The notes beneath the pieces are model-generated. The model made no database searches. It saw nothing but the letters and a program-made list of their open reading frames with translations, and was not told the DNA's origin. This document shows, in pieces, positions 5,862 to 6,776 of a DNA stretch of 6,776 nt (the first letter of the stretch is position 1; every line of letters starts with the position of its first letter). The DNA lies in assembly GCA_037968655.1 (NCBI GenBank), contig JBBKVW010000134.1, positions 1 through 6,776 on the forward strand, given 5' to 3'. Source of the stretch: CAISIP01 sp037968655 (lineage in GTDB: Bacteria; Pseudomonadota; Gammaproteobacteria; Burkholderiales; Burkholderiaceae_C). Position numbers and translations under genes: made by a program.

Positions 5862-6146
5862 ATGATCACCACCAAAACCGTCTCACACCACGCCGACGGC
5901 ATTACCCATGCCATTGCCGCCACCACCGGGCATGCAGTACAGGCGGGCCACCACGCAGCGCTCGACGCCATGGACAGCCTGCGCAGCAACAGCCGTCATT
6001 TGCGCAACGCTCTGCTCGATACCCGCGACGGAACGCTGCGCTACATGCGGCACGAACCAGCCAAGTCCGTCATGATCGCGGCAGCGGTGGGGATCGTGGT
6101 GCTGGGAATTGCCTCGTTGATAGTGCACCTGCGCGAGCGGGACTGA
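5862..6146 (+). CDS. ElaB/YqjD/DUF883-like tail-anchored small membrane protein
   Basis: This 94-residue protein has a His/Ala-rich helical N-terminal part (residues 1-60), then the hallmark RYMRHEPAKSVMIAAAVGIVV (from residue 60), a single C-terminal membrane helix at about 69-89, and a charged end (HLRERD). The HEPAKSV-to-helix junction is typical of the ElaB/YqjD/YgaM (DUF883) group. In Escherichia coli these are C-tail-anchored inner-membrane proteins, reported to bind ribosomes in stationary phase; that role is only inferred here. The N-terminal part lacks the long regular coiled coil of many members, so it is a divergent relative. The ATG at 5862 has AGAAAG 6 bases upstream. An earlier in-frame start near 5805 overlaps the response regulator gene and would add an unlikely Arg-rich leader. 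It is separated by 20 bp from the preceding gene and 34 bp from the following AsmA gene, suggesting one operon. Confidence 0.78.
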   Translation: MITTKTVSHHADGITHAIAATTGHAVQAGHHAALDAMDSLRSNSRHLRNALLDTRDGTLRYMRHEPAKSVMIAAAVGIVVLGIASLIVHLRERD

Positions 6147-6180
6147 AGAACGCCACGGCGCGTTTCGACGTGAGCTGCCG

Positions 6181-6776
6181 ATGAGAACGCCGCTCTCGGC
6201 ATGGAAGGCCGGCAACCGCTGGCCGCTGCTCTCGATCGGCATCGTGTCTGCGATCGCCATCGGCGTCGGACTTGGCGAGGCCACTGGCTGGCCGTTCCTG
6301 GTTTCGCCAGTGCAGTCGTGGCTATCGAAGACACTCGACCGTAGTGTGGACTTCGTCCCGCAGACTGGCAGCGATGACGGGCGCACCCGCATTGGCCTGA
6401 TCGGCAGCGTTCGCGTGCTGGCGCCGCGCATTGCGGTCGCGGCACCAGCCTGGAGCCAGGCGCCGCACACCATGCTGGCCCATGACGCGTCACTCACGAT
6501 GGGCTATGCCGATCTGTGGCGGGCGTGGCGAGGCGAGCCGCTGCACATCCGCCTGCTCGAGGCCAGCGAACTCGACCTGCAGCTCGAACGCGAGGCCGAC
6601 GGACGGGCCAGCTGGCAATTCGGCAAGACGCCCGCGGCACAGACGCCAGACAGACCGACGACGCTGCCCAGCTTCGGCACACTGCGCGTGCGCAGCGGCC
6701 ATCTGAGCCTTGCCGACGCTATCGCTCCCGCCCAGATCGATGCCCGCTTCGCGCTCAGTGATGGGCAGGACAGCGG
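6181..6776 (+). CDS. AsmA family protein, N-terminal part (runs off the right edge)
   Basis: 198 codons are visible with no stop before the window ends. A short basic N-terminus (MRTPLSAWKAGNRW) precedes a membrane helix at about residues 15-32 (LLSIGIVSAIAIGVGLG). Typical AsmA features follow: an amphipathic stretch (VSPVQSWLSKTLDRSVDF), a strand IGLIGSVRVLAPRIAVAAP, HDASLTMGYADLWRAWRGEP, the LLEASELDLQLEREADGRASWQFG motif near 123-146, and GTLRVRSGHLSLAD. AsmA-family proteins are inner-membrane anchored, largely periplasmic beta-groove proteins linked to outer-membrane assembly and lipid transfer. The ATG at 6181 is the first after an in-frame TAG at 6121-6123 and has a weak GTGAG 6 bases upstream. 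It is the third gene of the plus-strand set; DUF748 at the left end belongs to the same broad superfamily but is clearly a different protein. Confidence 0.88.
   Translation, partial: MRTPLSAWKAGNRWPLLSIGIVSAIAIGVGLGEATGWPFLVSPVQSWLSKTLDRSVDFVPQTGSDDGRTRIGLIGSVRVLAPRIAVAAPAWSQAPHTMLAHDASLTMGYADLWRAWRGEPLHIRLLEASELDLQLEREADGRASWQFGKTPAAQTPDRPTTLPSFGTLRVRSGHLSLADAIAPAQIDARFALSDGQDS

Noticed and set aside
1..6776. CRISPR arrays, tRNA or rRNA genes, insertion sequences
   Set aside because: No regularly spaced repeats, cloverleaf-like sequence, rRNA-like sequence or transposase-like frames with terminal repeats were seen on either strand.

Overview
The window is GC-rich DNA with strong third-position G/C bias. 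Its gene content suggests a betaproteobacterium of the order Burkholderiales (Oxalobacteraceae- or Comamonadaceae-like). The assignment rests on recognisable family types: a DUF748 protein, a short HPF/RaiA protein beginning MKIQVNTD, a glycine-zipper protein with a YDDYGPAYRYG tail, and a secreted protein with Cys/AGNxRD repeats. It is an inference; no marker gene is present.

Layout. Positions 1-2801 (minus) hold most of a very large AsmA-like DUF748 envelope protein whose C-terminus lies beyond the left edge. Positions 2802-3209 have no gene but contain a perfect 11-bp tandem repeat. Positions 3210-3436 (minus) hold a small two-helix membrane protein gene broken by a frameshift. Positions 3587-3952 (minus) encode an HPF/RaiA-type ribosome-associated protein. 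Positions 4048-4593 (minus) encode a small exported protein with three CX10C repeats, and 4590-5111 (minus) a glycine-zipper protein. These last two overlap by TTG/TGA and are probably translationally coupled. A divergent intergenic region follows (5112-5451). It contains a plausible sigma70 promoter for the minus-strand genes and a striking 17-bp hairpin in their 5' leader. On the plus strand come a single-domain response regulator (5452-5841), a tail-anchored ElaB/YqjD/DUF883-like small membrane protein (5862-6146) and the N-terminal part of an AsmA-family protein (6181 to the right edge).

How they may work together. The centre looks like a stress or stationary-phase locus. It has a ribosome-hibernation type protein, a putative membrane anchor for ribosomes, a glycine-zipper protein, a periplasmic protein, and a receiver-only signalling protein, and it is flanked by two outward-facing members of the AsmA-like superfamily (envelope and lipid-transfer related). 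The functional link is an inference from gene content. No single gene here is certainly a new system. The most unusual items are the 5'-leader hairpin, the CX10C repeat protein and the frameshifted small membrane gene.
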